From: Paraburkholderia antibiotica
Lineage (GTDB): Bacteria > Pseudomonadota > Gammaproteobacteria > Burkholderiales > Burkholderiaceae
DNA: 64,000 nucleotides
NCBI RefSeq assembly: GCF_012927125.1
Contig: NZ_JABBFZ010000002.1
Span: forward strand, 372,001 to 436,000
Reading direction: 5' to 3'
Below are positions 37,066 through 46,855 of the stretch, in pieces; positions within the stretch are counted from its first letter, which is position 1; every line of letters begins with the position of its first letter. The translations under genes and the position numbers were made by a program. The notes under the pieces are model-generated. The model worked only from the letters and a program-made list of their open reading frames with translations. It searched no databases and had not been told where the DNA came from.

Positions 37066-38106
37066 ATGATTATCGATTGCCACGGTCATTACACGACCTC
37101 GCCGCCGCAGCACGAAGCGTGGCGCCAACAGCAGATCGCCGCGTTGCAGGACGGTGTCGCGCCGCCGCCGCGGCCTTCCATCAGCGACGACCAGATCCGC
37201 GACAGCATCGAAAACGGCCAGTTGCGCGTGCAACGCGAGCGCGGCACCGATCTAACGATCTTCTCGCCGCGCGCGGCCGGTATGGGTCATCATCTGGCCG
37301 GCGCCGCAGCGAACGCACAATGGTCGAGCGCATGCAACGACCTCATACAGCGCGTGTGCGAACTGTTTCCGCGCAATTTCGTCGGCGTGTGCCAATTGCC
37401 GCAAGCGCCGGGCGTGGCACCAGAGAATTGCATCAGCGAATTACGCCGCTGCGTCGAACAACTCGGCTTTATCGGCTGCAATCTGAATCCCGATCCGTCT
37501 GGCGGACACTGGAGCGGTCTGCCGCTGACCGATCGCAGCTGGTATCCACTGTACGAAGCGATGGTGGATCTCGACGTGCCGGCGATGATTCACGTATCGT
37601 CGTCGTGCAATCCGAATTTCCACGCGACCGGCGCGCATTATCTCAACGGCGATACGTCGGCCTTCATGCAGCTCCTGCAGGGCGATCTGTTCGCCGACTT
37701 CCCGACGCTGCGCTTCATCATTCCGCACGGCGGCGGCGCGGTGCCCTATCACTGGGGACGTTATCGCGGGCTCGCGCAGGACATGCAACGGCCGCTGCTC
37801 GAAGAGCATCTGCTGAATAACGTGTTCTTCGACACCTGTGTCTATCACCAGCCGGGCGCCGAGTTGCTTGCGAAAGTCATTCCGGTCGAGAACATCCTGT
37901 TCGCCTCGGAAACGATCGGCGCGGTGCAAGGCATCGATCCGCGCACGGGCCACCACTACGATGACACCCGCCGCTACATCGACGCCATCGCATGGCTCAG
38001 CGACGCGGACCGCCAACGCATCTACGAAGACAACGCGCGCAGCGTCTATCCACGCCTGTCGCGCCAACTCGAACGACAATTCGCCGCGAAAGGAGCCACC
38101 GTATGA
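37066..38106 (+). CDS. ligJ: 4-oxalomesaconate hydratase (LigJ-type amidohydrolase)
   Basis: A 346-residue amidohydrolase-superfamily protein that strongly resembles LigJ of Sphingobium. LigJ hydrates 4-oxalomesaconate to 4-carboxy-4-hydroxy-2-oxoadipate in protocatechuate 4,5-cleavage and gallate degradation. Zn-site residues visible are His6 and His8 (IIDCHGH), His176 (AMIHVSSSCN) and Glu282 (LFASETIGA); IPHGGGAVPYHWGR (His221) is diagnostic. It overlaps the aldolase start by four bases (ATGA). No 4,5-dioxygenase or isomerase gene is nearby. Confidence 0.88.
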   Translation: MIIDCHGHYTTSPPQHEAWRQQQIAALQDGVAPPPRPSISDDQIRDSIENGQLRVQRERGTDLTIFSPRAAGMGHHLAGAAANAQWSSACNDLIQRVCELFPRNFVGVCQLPQAPGVAPENCISELRRCVEQLGFIGCNLNPDPSGGHWSGLPLTDRSWYPLYEAMVDLDVPAMIHVSSSCNPNFHATGAHYLNGDTSAFMQLLQGDLFADFPTLRFIIPHGGGAVPYHWGRYRGLAQDMQRPLLEEHLLNNVFFDTCVYHQPGAELLAKVIPVENILFASETIGAVQGIDPRTGHHYDDTRRYIDAIAWLSDADRQRIYEDNARSVYPRLSRQLERQFAAKGATV

Positions 38107-38774
38107 ACCCCGTGGGATGGCGTGAATATCCGTGCGCACCGCAACCGAACGCGGCCACGCTCGACGCGTTGCGCGAACTCGCGGTGTCGCTGCTCAGCGA
38201 CAACATGGCACGCGCGAGCGGCGCCGTCGGCTTGCGTGCATTTCATCGGCCGAAGTCGCTCGCCGGCACTGCGTTGACGATTCATACGCGCCCCGGCGAC
38301 AATCTCGCGATTCATCGTGCGTTCGAATTCTGCCGGCCCGGCGACGTGCTCGTAATCGACGGCGCGGGCGACCTCACCCAGGCGTTGATGGGCGAGATCA
38401 TGGCGACGTATGCGCAAAGCCTCGGCGTGCAGGGTCTCGTGATCGACGGTGCGATTCGCGACGTCGGCGCGCTGCGGCAACGCGATTTCCCGGTCTACGC
38501 GCGTGGCGTCACGCATCGCGGCCCGTACAAGAACGGCCCCGGCGAAATCAACGTGCCGGTCACAGTAGGTGGCATGGTCGTGCATCCAGGCGATATCATC
38601 GTCGGCGACGAAGACGGTCTGCTGGCCATTTCTCCGGCCGACGTCGACGCGGTAATCGAAGGCGCGCGCCGGCAGCAGGCGAAAGAAGCGGCGGCGCTCG
38701 CATCGATCGCGAACGGCACGTTCGACCGCGCGTGGGTCGCGCCGCAACGCGACCGGATGATGAGCGGATCATGA
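38103..38774 (+). CDS. ligK: 4-carboxy-4-hydroxy-2-oxoadipate aldolase (LigK/GalC, RraA-like fold)
   Basis: A 223-residue class II HMG/CHA aldolase, structurally RraA-like. It splits 4-carboxy-4-hydroxy-2-oxoadipate into pyruvate and oxaloacetate. Key residues are Arg119-Asp120 (LVIDGAIRDVG), the family metal and substrate positions, together with VHPGDIIVGDEDG. GAAAGGAG precedes ATG 38103, which overlaps the hydratase stop. RraA-like proteins also include RNase E inhibitors, but the coupling to LigJ makes the aldolase assignment likely. Confidence 0.82.
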   Translation: MNPVGWREYPCAPQPNAATLDALRELAVSLLSDNMARASGAVGLRAFHRPKSLAGTALTIHTRPGDNLAIHRAFEFCRPGDVLVIDGAGDLTQALMGEIMATYAQSLGVQGLVIDGAIRDVGALRQRDFPVYARGVTHRGPYKNGPGEINVPVTVGGMVVHPGDIIVGDEDGLLAISPADVDAVIEGARRQQAKEAAALASIANGTFDRAWVAPQRDRMMSGS

Positions 38775-38802
38775 ACCCTTGTACTGAACGACACCGAGCC
38801 CT

Positions 38803-39201
38803 ATGGCGCAACATCTGAACGCTGCAACCCTGCTTGAACTCGCGCGCGCCGCGCAACAGCGCGCCACCTCGCCGTGCGCCTGCACGCGCACGGCGCTCGA
38901 TGGCTGGCAATCGCAACCACTGTCGATCGACGAAACGCTTTTCGAAGAAATCGGCACACTGATGCCGGAAGACGATCCCGAACCGACGTACAGCGAATAT
39001 CTGCCCAACCAGACGACGTACTGGGCCGCCAACGCGCCGATCGCGCCGCGCTACTTTCCGTATAACCGCTGCGGGCTCTGGCAATGCTCGTCGTGCGGGC
39101 GGCTTTATCTGCGCTATGTGGAGGGCGGCGGCTATTTTGTCGACCGCCGGATTCGCGCGGTCAACGCGGATCTGATCGAGGACGTGCCGCTGCCCGCATA
39201 A
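38803..39201 (+). CDS. Hypothetical protein with C-terminal CxxC motif
   Basis: A 132-residue cytoplasmic protein of unknown function, 28 bases after the aldolase gene. Two cysteine sites stand out: SPCACTR near residue 23-28 and LWQCSSCGRLYLRY near residue 92-105. The second resembles a zinc-ribbon half-site. The C-terminus GGGYFVDRRIRAVNADLIED is charged. I do not recognise a characterised family, and nothing ties it chemically to the aldolase pathway beyond position. The ribosome binding site is weak. Confidence 0.65.
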   Translation: MAQHLNAATLLELARAAQQRATSPCACTRTALDGWQSQPLSIDETLFEEIGTLMPEDDPEPTYSEYLPNQTTYWAANAPIAPRYFPYNRCGLWQCSSCGRLYLRYVEGGGYFVDRRIRAVNADLIEDVPLPA

Positions 39202-39243
39202 CGGGTGCGGCGGGTTGAAGAAAGGAATGGAGTAGCAAGGAAT

Positions 39244-39582
39244 TCAGGCGTCGCCGTCTTTTCCCGCATGCGCGACGCCTACGAGTTCCTTCACGCATCG
39301 CGCGACACTCGCCAGTACGCCGCCGGCACGATTGTGCACCTGTTGTCGGTGCGGCATCCGCTGTAGATCATGCCGGTCTTCATCGAGCGCGCGCGCGTGT
39401 CCGGCCGCGCCATATGGCCATTCGACCGCCACCGCATGCGAGTGCGGCACGCGCGGGTCGTGCCCGGCACTGTCGATATACGCATTGATCGCCGACGCTT
39501 CCCGCCGCGCGGCCTCCTCCGACTCGACGGCAATAAAGTCGTCCGGCCCCTCAATATGGACGCACCATAACTGTTCGCTCAC
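39244..39582 (-). CDS. Hypothetical protein
   Basis: A 112-residue protein starting at GTG 39582, supported by GGGAGAGG about 5 bases upstream. It begins SEQLWCVHIEGPDDFIAVES and contains HDPRVPHSHAVAVEWP. There is no signal peptide or membrane segment. I do not recognise a characterised family. It follows the ATP-grasp gene by 74 bases and may be the distal gene of that EPS operon, or independent. Confidence 0.55.
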   Translation of the reverse strand: MSEQLWCVHIEGPDDFIAVESEEAARREASAINAYIDSAGHDPRVPHSHAVAVEWPYGAAGHARALDEDRHDLQRMPHRQQVHNRAGGVLASVARCVKELVGVAHAGKDGDA

Positions 39583-39656
39583 GTTGCCTCTCCCGCTACG
39601 TAGCTCAAGCCTCAATTGCCGTGAAAAATTTGCCGTGAGAAATCTGCTTTTAAAAA

Positions 39657-40718
39657 TCAGCGCAAGGACTTCAGCCGCTCCCAGTTGAGATCCGAAAAAC
39701 ATGGGCCCTGAGTCGCTTCGCTGAATTTCACGTCGTTATGCTCGCCGTTCCACTCCATCACCTGAACCTCTTCATTGGCATCGACCGTTACGTCCCAACC
39801 AACGCAGCGCGCAAACGGAATCTTCCGGTGCAGGCGCAGCACAGTCTCCACGCATTGGTCGAACTGTGGGATTTTCATACCCGCAAAACGCACGCCTGAA
39901 TCGGGATGCGCTTCGGTCGCGCCCCAGTCGTTCATATAGCCTTCGTCGCCCAGCTCGCCGGTGGACAGTTTCACCGGCACGCATACTTCTCGATCGGTAA
40001 GGATATGGGTATCGTCCGCGCGGCCGAGTCGCAGATAGCAAGCGCGAATCGAAATGCGGCCGGCGTCGTCCACCACGGTCGTAAAGCGCAATGTCGCCAC
40101 CGGCTTCGACGCGAACGCTTCGAATAACGGATGCTGGACGATGAACTTCTGGATCACACCGTTACCCAGTGCTTTAATACGCGCGGGATCGAAATTCGCC
40201 CGATCGAAGATATAAACGCCGTTGCCCTGCTTCGAGCCGTCGAGCTTGAACACGACGCGCCCCGACTGCGCGAAAACGACATCCGGCAATTCGCTCTCCG
40301 GCACCACGATGCTCCGGTCCGTGAAGAACAGTCCATTGGCGAAATAGGCTACATCCGGCAATGCATCGCCGTCGAAGATCAACCGGGAAATCGGCTTGAG
40401 GCTCGAGATCTTCCCGTACCAGCCCTTCATATGCGGCACCACGACGCTGCCGTAGTAGTTGTCCGGGATCCAGCCTTCCTTGAAGGTGCCACAAAACGCG
40501 GTATAAACCCGCAGCCATGGCGCGTAGACCGGATCGCCGAAGACATCGCGTGCATACATATCCGCGAGACGCAGGTTCGCCGGATCGGTCCTACCGTATC
40601 GGCTTTCGAGCACCAGCAACACTTTTCTCGCCTGCGCACCGTGATCGAGGTGGAAGCGGTATTGCGCGACTCTTCTCGCGGATCGTCTCACGACGTTTTC
40701 GACGTCTAATCGCATCAT
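39657..40718 (-). CDS. ATP-grasp protein, sugar-transfer-associated type
   Basis: A 353-residue ATP-grasp-fold protein that resembles the sugar-transfer-associated ATP-grasp family (Pfam ATPgrasp_ST) found in polysaccharide clusters. Visible elements are the nucleotide-binding segment VVFKLDGSKQGNGVYIF and the metal-binding C-terminal motif VMEWNGEHNDVKF. ATP-grasp enzymes form amide or ester bonds through an acyl-phosphate, so it may attach an amino acid to a sugar or polymer. It lies 5 bases after the sugar-phosphate transferase gene. A TTG at 40727 and ATG at 40715 are alternative starts. Confidence 0.75.
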   Translation of the reverse strand: MMRLDVENVVRRSARRVAQYRFHLDHGAQARKVLLVLESRYGRTDPANLRLADMYARDVFGDPVYAPWLRVYTAFCGTFKEGWIPDNYYGSVVVPHMKGWYGKISSLKPISRLIFDGDALPDVAYFANGLFFTDRSIVVPESELPDVVFAQSGRVVFKLDGSKQGNGVYIFDRANFDPARIKALGNGVIQKFIVQHPLFEAFASKPVATLRFTTVVDDAGRISIRACYLRLGRADDTHILTDREVCVPVKLSTGELGDEGYMNDWGATEAHPDSGVRFAGMKIPQFDQCVETVLRLHRKIPFARCVGWDVTVDANEEVQVMEWNGEHNDVKFSEATQGPCFSDLNWERLKSLR

Positions 40719-40723
40719 GTCCT

Positions 40724-42106
40724 TCAATACGCGTTCGGATGATGTAGGCCCTTGAAAACGGTGGCCATAATTATTTTTACGTCGAGCCAGAACGACCAGT
40801 TCTTCAGGTAATACAGATCATGCGCGACGCGCCCTTCCATCTTCTCGAGGCGATCGGTTTCGCCGCGAAAGCCGTTGATTTGCGCCCAACCGGTAATGCC
40901 GGGCTTGATCCGGTAACGATGGATATAGCCGGACACGATGTTCTGATAGAGATCATCGTGTTCGAGCGCATGAGGACGCGGTCCGACCACCGACATATCG
41001 CCGCGCAGCACGTTGAAGAATTGCGGCAGCTCGTCGAGACTCGTGCGCCGCAGAAACGCACCGACCCGGGTAATGCGCGGATCGTCGCGTGTGGCCTGTT
41101 CGAGCACGCCCTGCTTCTGCTCGTGCAGGCGCATCGTGCGGAACTTGTAGATCGTAAATACACGGCCGTCGGCGCCTTTACGCCGTTGCTTGAAAAACAC
41201 CGGTCCATGCGAACTCAGTTTGACCGCGATCGCGCAGCCCAACAGGATCGGCGAGATCGCTATCAGCGCGGACAGCGCAAACAGACGGTCGAATAGCTCC
41301 TTCTGCAGCAGCGCATTCGGCGGCAATGGCGAAGCAGCGAGGTTGATCGTCGGCAGGCCGAGCAGATCGGTCATGCTGCCTTCGAATAGCGCCAGTGTAC
41401 GCACGTCGGGCATGAAGCGGATATTGATCAGATCGTTGCGAAATTCCGCGACCAGTCTGAGAATCGCGCGCTCTTCGGTGAGTGGTAGTGCGAGCCAGAC
41501 CTCGCCGATATTCTGCTCACGCACGTAACGCGCAAACGCGTCATGGTTCTCGAAGCGCTGCACCGACGAACGCGCCGTCGCGCAGTTGCCGGGATGCAGG
41601 TTATACAACGCATTGGCGCGAAAACCCGCCGCTGGCGACGTCTCGATCTTGCGAATGATCTCCTCGCAATGGTCTCCGCACGCGGCCACCGCGACCCGCT
41701 GCAGGTTCATCCCCGCATGGCGCATGCGCCCAAGTAGTGCATGCGTGACCATCCGGCCGGCCATCATCGCGGCCCCCGAGAGGCCGGTCCAGTACACGAA
41801 CCAGAGTCGCGACACGAAGTCGATGCGGTGCAGCGAGAACATCAGCGCCATCGCACAGGCCTGTACGACGAGCCAGCCGAGCGCGACGTGTCCAGCGAGC
41901 GCGCGTTTCGAGCGGCCGCGCCATGATTCGTACACGCCGAGCGCCGGAAAGACCGCGAGAGAAAACGCCGCCGCGAACGCGACGAACGCAAAATAGAAGC
42001 TCCGTTGCGAGCCGCCGTCGAAGCGGATCTGCGACGCCGCAAATGCGCCCGCGACGATCATCGCGACGTCGAACACTCTTGCCAATAGACCTGTCAGCAA
42101 TCGCAT
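40724..42106 (-). CDS. wcaJ: Undecaprenyl-phosphate sugar phosphotransferase (WcaJ/BceB-like)
   Basis: A 460-residue polyisoprenyl-phosphate hexose-1-phosphate transferase that starts EPS repeat-unit assembly by loading (usually) glucose-1-phosphate on undecaprenyl phosphate. It has four N-terminal helices, a CoA-binding-like middle region and the bacterial sugar transferase domain from about residue 270. Motifs are [40 protein letters not shown] and [25 protein letters not shown] precedes ATG 42106. It is in one operon with manC (42 bases upstream) and the ATP-grasp gene. Confidence 0.9.
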   Translation of the reverse strand: MRLLTGLLARVFDVAMIVAGAFAASQIRFDGGSQRSFYFAFVAFAAAFSLAVFPALGVYESWRGRSKRALAGHVALGWLVVQACAMALMFSLHRIDFVSRLWFVYWTGLSGAAMMAGRMVTHALLGRMRHAGMNLQRVAVAACGDHCEEIIRKIETSPAAGFRANALYNLHPGNCATARSSVQRFENHDAFARYVREQNIGEVWLALPLTEERAILRLVAEFRNDLINIRFMPDVRTLALFEGSMTDLLGLPTINLAASPLPPNALLQKELFDRLFALSALIAISPILLGCAIAVKLSSHGPVFFKQRRKGADGRVFTIYKFRTMRLHEQKQGVLEQATRDDPRITRVGAFLRRTSLDELPQFFNVLRGDMSVVGPRPHALEHDDLYQNIVSGYIHRYRIKPGITGWAQINGFRGETDRLEKMEGRVAHDLYYLKNWSFWLDVKIIMATVFKGLHHPNAY

Positions 42107-42147
42107 CGCAGCCCTCTCATAGCAGGTATACGTTCGATTCCACCGCA

Positions 42148-43668
42148 TTAGCCGCAGCGCCCGTACTGGTCGTCGAAACGGACGATGTCGTCCTCGCCGA
42201 GATAGGTGCCGGATTGCACTTCGATAATCTGCAACGGCACGCGGCCCGGATTTTCGAGCCGATGGCGAGTGCCCAACGGGATATAGGTCGATTCGTTTTC
42301 GCCGAGCAGGAACTGCTCTTCTCCGCGCGTGACCAGCGCCGTTCCACTGACGACCACCCAGTGTTCGGCGCGATGGTGATGCATCTGCAACGACAGACGC
42401 CCACCCGGCATCACGACGATGCGCTTCACCTGAAAGCGCTCGCCATGATCGATCGAGTCATAAAAGCCCCATGGACGGCGGACCTTTCTGTGCGTATCGG
42501 CTTCCGGCGAATTCTCGCTACGAATGCGCGACACGAGACCTTTGATGTCCTGCACGTGCGAGCGATCGGCAACAAGCACCGCGTCATCGGTTTCGATCAC
42601 GATCATGTTGCTGGTGCCGACACAGGCGAGCAGTCGGCCGCCCTGCGAGCGTGCGTATGTGGCGGTCGAACCTTCGAACAGCACGCGGCCGTTCGCGGCA
42701 TTACCGCACTCGTCTTTTTCCATCGCATGCCAGACCGCGTCCCATGAACCCAGATCGGACCAGCCTGCTTCGAGCGGCACCACCACACCCGAGAACTTCG
42801 AATCAGGCTTGCCGAGTTGCTCCATGACCGCGTAGTCGATCGAATCGGACGGCGAATTCAGGAACTCACCGGCGTCCGGCATGATGCATTCGTCAGTCTT
42901 TTTCGCACCACGCCACGAATGCACGCACGCGCCATACATGTCAGGTTGAAATTGCTCGATGCTCGACAGCCATACCGACGCGCGCACGACAAAGATGCCG
43001 CTATTCCACCAGTAGTTGCCGGATTCGACATATTGGGCCGCGAGTTCCGCCGCGGGCTTCTCGACGAATCGCTCAATGCGGTGAGCACCGTCACGCAGTG
43101 CTTCGCCGAGTCGGATATAACCGAAGCCGGTATCGGGCCGTTCGGGCGGCACGCCTAAAGTAACAATTGCGCCTTTGCTCGCGTGGGCGGCGGCAATATC
43201 GATCGCGCGATGCAGTGCATCGACGTTCGCTATCGCGTGGTCCGCGGGCATCGCGATCAGGATCGCGTCTTCGCCGTCAGCACATGTACTCAACGCGGCA
43301 AGCGTCAAGGCCGGCGCCGTATCGCGGCGGCCGGGCTCGACCACGATGCGCGCGTTCACGCCGATTTCGCGCGCCTGTTCGTAGGTGGCGAAATAATGCT
43401 CGGTCCCGCAGACGATCACCGGATCGGCCGCGACATCCCAAGCGCCTTCGAAGCCCGCCATGCGGCCCATCGTCGACTGCAACAAGGTCTGATTGCCGAT
43501 CACGTCGATCAACTGCTTCGGAAACTGCTCGCGTGACACCGGCCATAGCCGCGTGCCGGACCCACCGGCGAGAATCACCTGCACGAGCGGCGGAAAATCG
43601 ACGTTGGCCGAATTGCGCTGCATCGTGTCGAAAGTCGTTGCGGCTGCTGCCGCGATAACCTTACCCAT
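42148..43668 (-). CDS. manC: Mannose-1-phosphate guanylyltransferase / mannose-6-phosphate isomerase
   Basis: A 506-residue bifunctional ManC/AlgA/BceA-type enzyme making GDP-mannose. The pyrophosphorylase signature LAGGSGTRLWPVSRE is near residue 31-45. FVEKPAAELA and EAGWSDLGSWDAVW follow. The C-terminal cupin (PMI) domain has LSLQMHHHRAEHWVVVSGTA. ATG 43668 has AGGGAG about 6-8 bases upstream. It supplies GDP-mannose to the EPS glycosyltransferases. Confidence 0.93.
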   Translation of the reverse strand: MGKVIAAAAATTFDTMQRNSANVDFPPLVQVILAGGSGTRLWPVSREQFPKQLIDVIGNQTLLQSTMGRMAGFEGAWDVAADPVIVCGTEHYFATYEQAREIGVNARIVVEPGRRDTAPALTLAALSTCADGEDAILIAMPADHAIANVDALHRAIDIAAAHASKGAIVTLGVPPERPDTGFGYIRLGEALRDGAHRIERFVEKPAAELAAQYVESGNYWWNSGIFVVRASVWLSSIEQFQPDMYGACVHSWRGAKKTDECIMPDAGEFLNSPSDSIDYAVMEQLGKPDSKFSGVVVPLEAGWSDLGSWDAVWHAMEKDECGNAANGRVLFEGSTATYARSQGGRLLACVGTSNMIVIETDDAVLVADRSHVQDIKGLVSRIRSENSPEADTHRKVRRPWGFYDSIDHGERFQVKRIVVMPGGRLSLQMHHHRAEHWVVVSGTALVTRGEEQFLLGENESTYIPLGTRHRLENPGRVPLQIIEVQSGTYLGEDDIVRFDDQYGRCG

Positions 43669-44341
43669 CGTTGACTCCCTCGCATTGAAAGCGGCTCGGC
43701 AATGCTCCCGCCGCGGCGGCAACGCAAAAGGCGTTGCACCGTCCTCCACGCCGATACCGTCTCATGTGATGTTTTGACAGGACGTCCGTGTCGGACAGAC
43801 CAGGCCAGCAGTTCGATTTGCAGTGAAGACGCATGAGCCGGCGCATGTACCTGCAATGGGTCCAGCTCGATCCGAAGGGACGGGAACTGCCTGGCCGGAT
43901 CGCAGCGGTCTGTTCGACAACGACGACCCGATAACGAAGAAACGAAAGAACGAGTGAGGTAATGACACCGCCCACATCGAAAGATGTCATGCCTCGATGT
44001 GATCAATCATAGTGAGAGCACATTGCGACACCGGGCTTCTGGCGCGAACAGCGGAACTTTTGGCCACGCTCGCCGGCTCTATTTAGCAAACTTGCGAATG
44101 AGCTTGCACTTCTATTGCAGACAAACTCGCAAAATTGGAAATTGGCACCTATACGTGCTACCGTTCACATGAACCTTCCGACATGTTCATGGCAAACTCA
44201 GGACAACGATGTTGTCCGCGATGTTCTTCCGATTTTTCGCCGCATCAGGCACACCGCACGTTTCGTGCTTTCAGGTCACTACCACTTTCCAGCGCGCGGT
44301 CAGAAACGAGCCGGCGCGCCGTTCGTTTTTCCGGAGTCGCA
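43669..44341. other. Intergenic region between manC and the polymerase gene
   Basis: This 673-base gap separates the divergent manC and wzy genes and presumably holds both promoters. It contains a small inverted repeat GTCCG-TGT-CGGAC (43784-43796) and repeats of TTGCGA/TCGCAA near 44091-44131. A minus-strand CGGTAGCACG (44156-44165) faintly resembles an ops element but misses required bases. Open frames here extend from the flanking genes and lack coding features. Confidence 0.4.
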
Positions 44342-45625
44342 ATGGCCTACATCTCGCTAGTCGCACTGTTTCTGACCGTCACCAATCTGGTGCCCATCAG
44401 CGCGATCGGCTTTGTGCCTCTGCTTTTCTGCGCATGGCGCTTTTATGGTCGTAGTTACCCCGCGTTTATCGCGCCGCTGACGGCCTTCACAGTGCTCGCG
44501 ATCGTGTCGACGCTGCTCTACGATCCGCAATCCTTCGTCGACTTCGATTTTTACCGCCGCGACGGCAATTTTTTCATTTCCTATGCGCCCATTTTTGCCG
44601 GTTGCCTGTACGTGCACCGGTGGGATCTGAACAAGGTGCTGCGTACTTTTTTCGTGTTCGCGATCATCGTCAATCTGCCGATGTACGCGTACTACATCGT
44701 CGACAACGGCCTGCTCAGCATCTTCATTCACCCGGAAGACAGTTTCGGTAGCTATTTCATCGCCCGTAACGCGGCTGGCGGCTTCTTTGCCATGCTGTTC
44801 TGCCTCGGCGTGGCCTGCTATCTGCAACGACGCAGCAGACTGCTGCTCGCACTACTCGCCTGCAATGCGTTGATGCTGTTCTCCACCTATAGCCGCGGCT
44901 CGCTGCTCGGCGCGGCCGCGGTACTGCCATATCTGTACTTCGGCCGCAAACGCTGGATGCTAGGCTCATTGATCGCCGTATTGCTGATGGCCTCGATCGC
45001 CGTCGCGATCTATCACACCGATCCGACCGTCGACTACATGGGCTACACGTTCTCGATCCACAATCAGGACGCCAAGGTCGCGAACCTGAACATTCGCTAC
45101 GAATGGCTGTGGCCGCGCGCGCTCGCGTATTTCGAACAGAGCCCGCTCGTTGGCCTCGGATTCGGTTCGTTCGACGACCATATCGGCAGTATCGCGTCGT
45201 ACTTCCATCTGTTCGGCGTACCGTCCGACGTCGTAATCGAGCACAGCGACTCGCACGCCCACAACTCGTATCTGAACATCCTCGCCGAGCTCGGCGTGGT
45301 CGGCCTCGCGCTGATCCTGTCGTTCTACTGGAAGCTGGTCGAATGGAGTAAGCAGGGAGCGGCATTCGCCGCGCTGGCGGATGGCGGCCGCAGCTTCGCG
45401 GCATTCCGTTTCGTCGAGATTTCGTCGGTTTGCCTGCTGGTGATGTCGGCCACCGAACACCGGCTGGTCACGCCGTCAAACGTGCTGATTCTTTCTCTGG
45501 TCATTTCGCTGCTGCTCGCGGCACGCCCGTTCAAGGCAGCCGCGTTCACGTTCGACCCGCGCGTTGCACGCAAGGCGAACGTGGTCAATCAGCGCCCGGC
45601 TCAGGGCGTGACGTCGACCAGATGA
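44342..45625 (+). CDS. wzy: O-antigen/EPS polymerase (Wzy-like)
   Basis: A 427-residue polytopic membrane protein with about ten to twelve helices and the Wzy_C/O-antigen ligase domain. The conserved region LMLFSTYSRGSLLGAAAVLP is followed by a large periplasmic loop with LVGLGFGSFDDH and SDSHAHNSYLNILAELG, the hallmark His-containing loop. It polymerises lipid-linked repeat units in Wzy-dependent EPS assembly. ATG 44342 has CGGAG about 7 bases upstream. It is the only plus-strand gene inside the minus-strand EPS block, and its 3' end overlaps the convergent glycosyltransferase gene by 25 bases. Confidence 0.82.
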   Translation: MAYISLVALFLTVTNLVPISAIGFVPLLFCAWRFYGRSYPAFIAPLTAFTVLAIVSTLLYDPQSFVDFDFYRRDGNFFISYAPIFAGCLYVHRWDLNKVLRTFFVFAIIVNLPMYAYYIVDNGLLSIFIHPEDSFGSYFIARNAAGGFFAMLFCLGVACYLQRRSRLLLALLACNALMLFSTYSRGSLLGAAAVLPYLYFGRKRWMLGSLIAVLLMASIAVAIYHTDPTVDYMGYTFSIHNQDAKVANLNIRYEWLWPRALAYFEQSPLVGLGFGSFDDHIGSIASYFHLFGVPSDVVIEHSDSHAHNSYLNILAELGVVGLALILSFYWKLVEWSKQGAAFAALADGGRSFAAFRFVEISSVCLLVMSATEHRLVTPSNVLILSLVISLLLAARPFKAAAFTFDPRVARKANVVNQRPAQGVTSTR

Positions 45626-46791
45626 CGCTCTTCCATCGCTAGCGGTGTATTTCCCACATACGGCAGGTACTGTTCGACGCCGGCATACGGAAGGCGCGCG
45701 TCGACGAAGGTCATCAGCGCCCTCTTGAAGTTCTCCGACGAAAACCGCTCGGCGTTTCTGCGGCAATGCCGTGCGTCGAACAGACCCGCGTTGCCTTCGA
45801 ACCGGCCGACGGCTTCGAGCAGGGAGTCCACCGTCTGTTCGTCGAAGAACACCCCGGTGGGCCGTTCGAGCGGCAACCCCACCACCGACTCGAGCGCGCC
45901 GCCCCGGCCGAACGCAATTACCGGCGTACCGCACGCCTGCGCTTCAACCACCGAAATGCCGAAATCCTCTTCCGCCGCGAACACGAACGCGCGTGCGCGC
46001 CGCAAATGATCGATTAGCACCTCGGACGGCTGATGCCCGAGGATTTCGACATTCTCGCCGGCCACCGCCTTGATCCGTTTCATCTCCGGACCATCGCCGA
46101 TCACCACCAACCTGCGCTCGGGAGTGCGCGAGAACGCCTGCACGATCAGATCGATACGCTTGTACGGCACCATCCGCGAGGCCGTCACATAGAAGTCTTC
46201 CTTCTGCGTGCCGACTGTCATGTTGGCGAGATCGACCGGCGGATAAATCACCGTCGCGTCGCGCTGATACGCCTTCCTGATGCGCCTTGCAATGAACTGC
46301 GAATTGGCGACCAGATGATCGACGCCATTGGCCGAGCGCGAATCCCAGCCGCGAATGTAATGAAGCAGCACACGCGCCAAGGCCGAGCGCAACCCGGTGT
46401 CCAGGTGCGACTCGCGCAGGTATTGATGCTGCAAATCCCACGCATAGCGGATCGGCGAATGCACGTAGCTGATATGTACCTGGTTCGGCCCGGTCAGCAC
46501 CCCTTTGGCAACCGCATGAGAACTCGAAATGACGAGATCGTAGCCAGACAGATCGACCTGTTCGATCGCAATCGGCATCAACGGCAGATAGGCCCGGTAT
46601 CGTCTTCGTGCGAACGGCATGCGCTGGATAAACGACGTGTTGACGGACTTTCCTTTCACACACTCGCGATCATCGAGAAAATCGACAATCGAGAAGATGT
46701 CCGCATTCGGAAAGCACTCGATGATGTTCTTCAACACCTTCTCGGCACCTCCCGACACCACCAGCCAATCGTGAACAATAGCGACTTTCAC
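45601..46791 (-). CDS. Glycosyltransferase family 4
   Basis: A 396-residue GT-B glycosyltransferase (GT4). The N-terminal motif VKVAIVHDWLVVSGGAEKV starts right at GTG 46791, which has GGAGG five bases upstream; an ATG at 46809 is less well placed. The C-terminal domain contains YVTASRMVPYKRIDLIVQAF and EDFGISVVEAQACGTPVIAF, with the GT4 catalytic E-x7-E. It probably adds mannose or a related sugar to the EPS repeat unit (family inference). Confidence 0.88.
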   Translation of the reverse strand: MKVAIVHDWLVVSGGAEKVLKNIIECFPNADIFSIVDFLDDRECVKGKSVNTSFIQRMPFARRRYRAYLPLMPIAIEQVDLSGYDLVISSSHAVAKGVLTGPNQVHISYVHSPIRYAWDLQHQYLRESHLDTGLRSALARVLLHYIRGWDSRSANGVDHLVANSQFIARRIRKAYQRDATVIYPPVDLANMTVGTQKEDFYVTASRMVPYKRIDLIVQAFSRTPERRLVVIGDGPEMKRIKAVAGENVEILGHQPSEVLIDHLRRARAFVFAAEEDFGISVVEAQACGTPVIAFGRGGALESVVGLPLERPTGVFFDEQTVDSLLEAVGRFEGNAGLFDARHCRRNAERFSSENFKRALMTFVDARLPYAGVEQYLPYVGNTPLAMEERHLVDVTP

Positions 46792-46855
46792 TTCGACCTC
46801 CCGTGACATTCCAAACCCAACCCCCAACACCGCCCACACTGCTACGGGCCGGCCG

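Noticed and set aside
44154-44166. Minus-strand ops/JUMPstart-like element (CGGTAGCACG) upstream of manC
   Set aside because: It shares only GGTAGC with the ops core; the leading GGC and the invariant final T are missing, and the distance to manC is large. I do not claim RfaH-type control.
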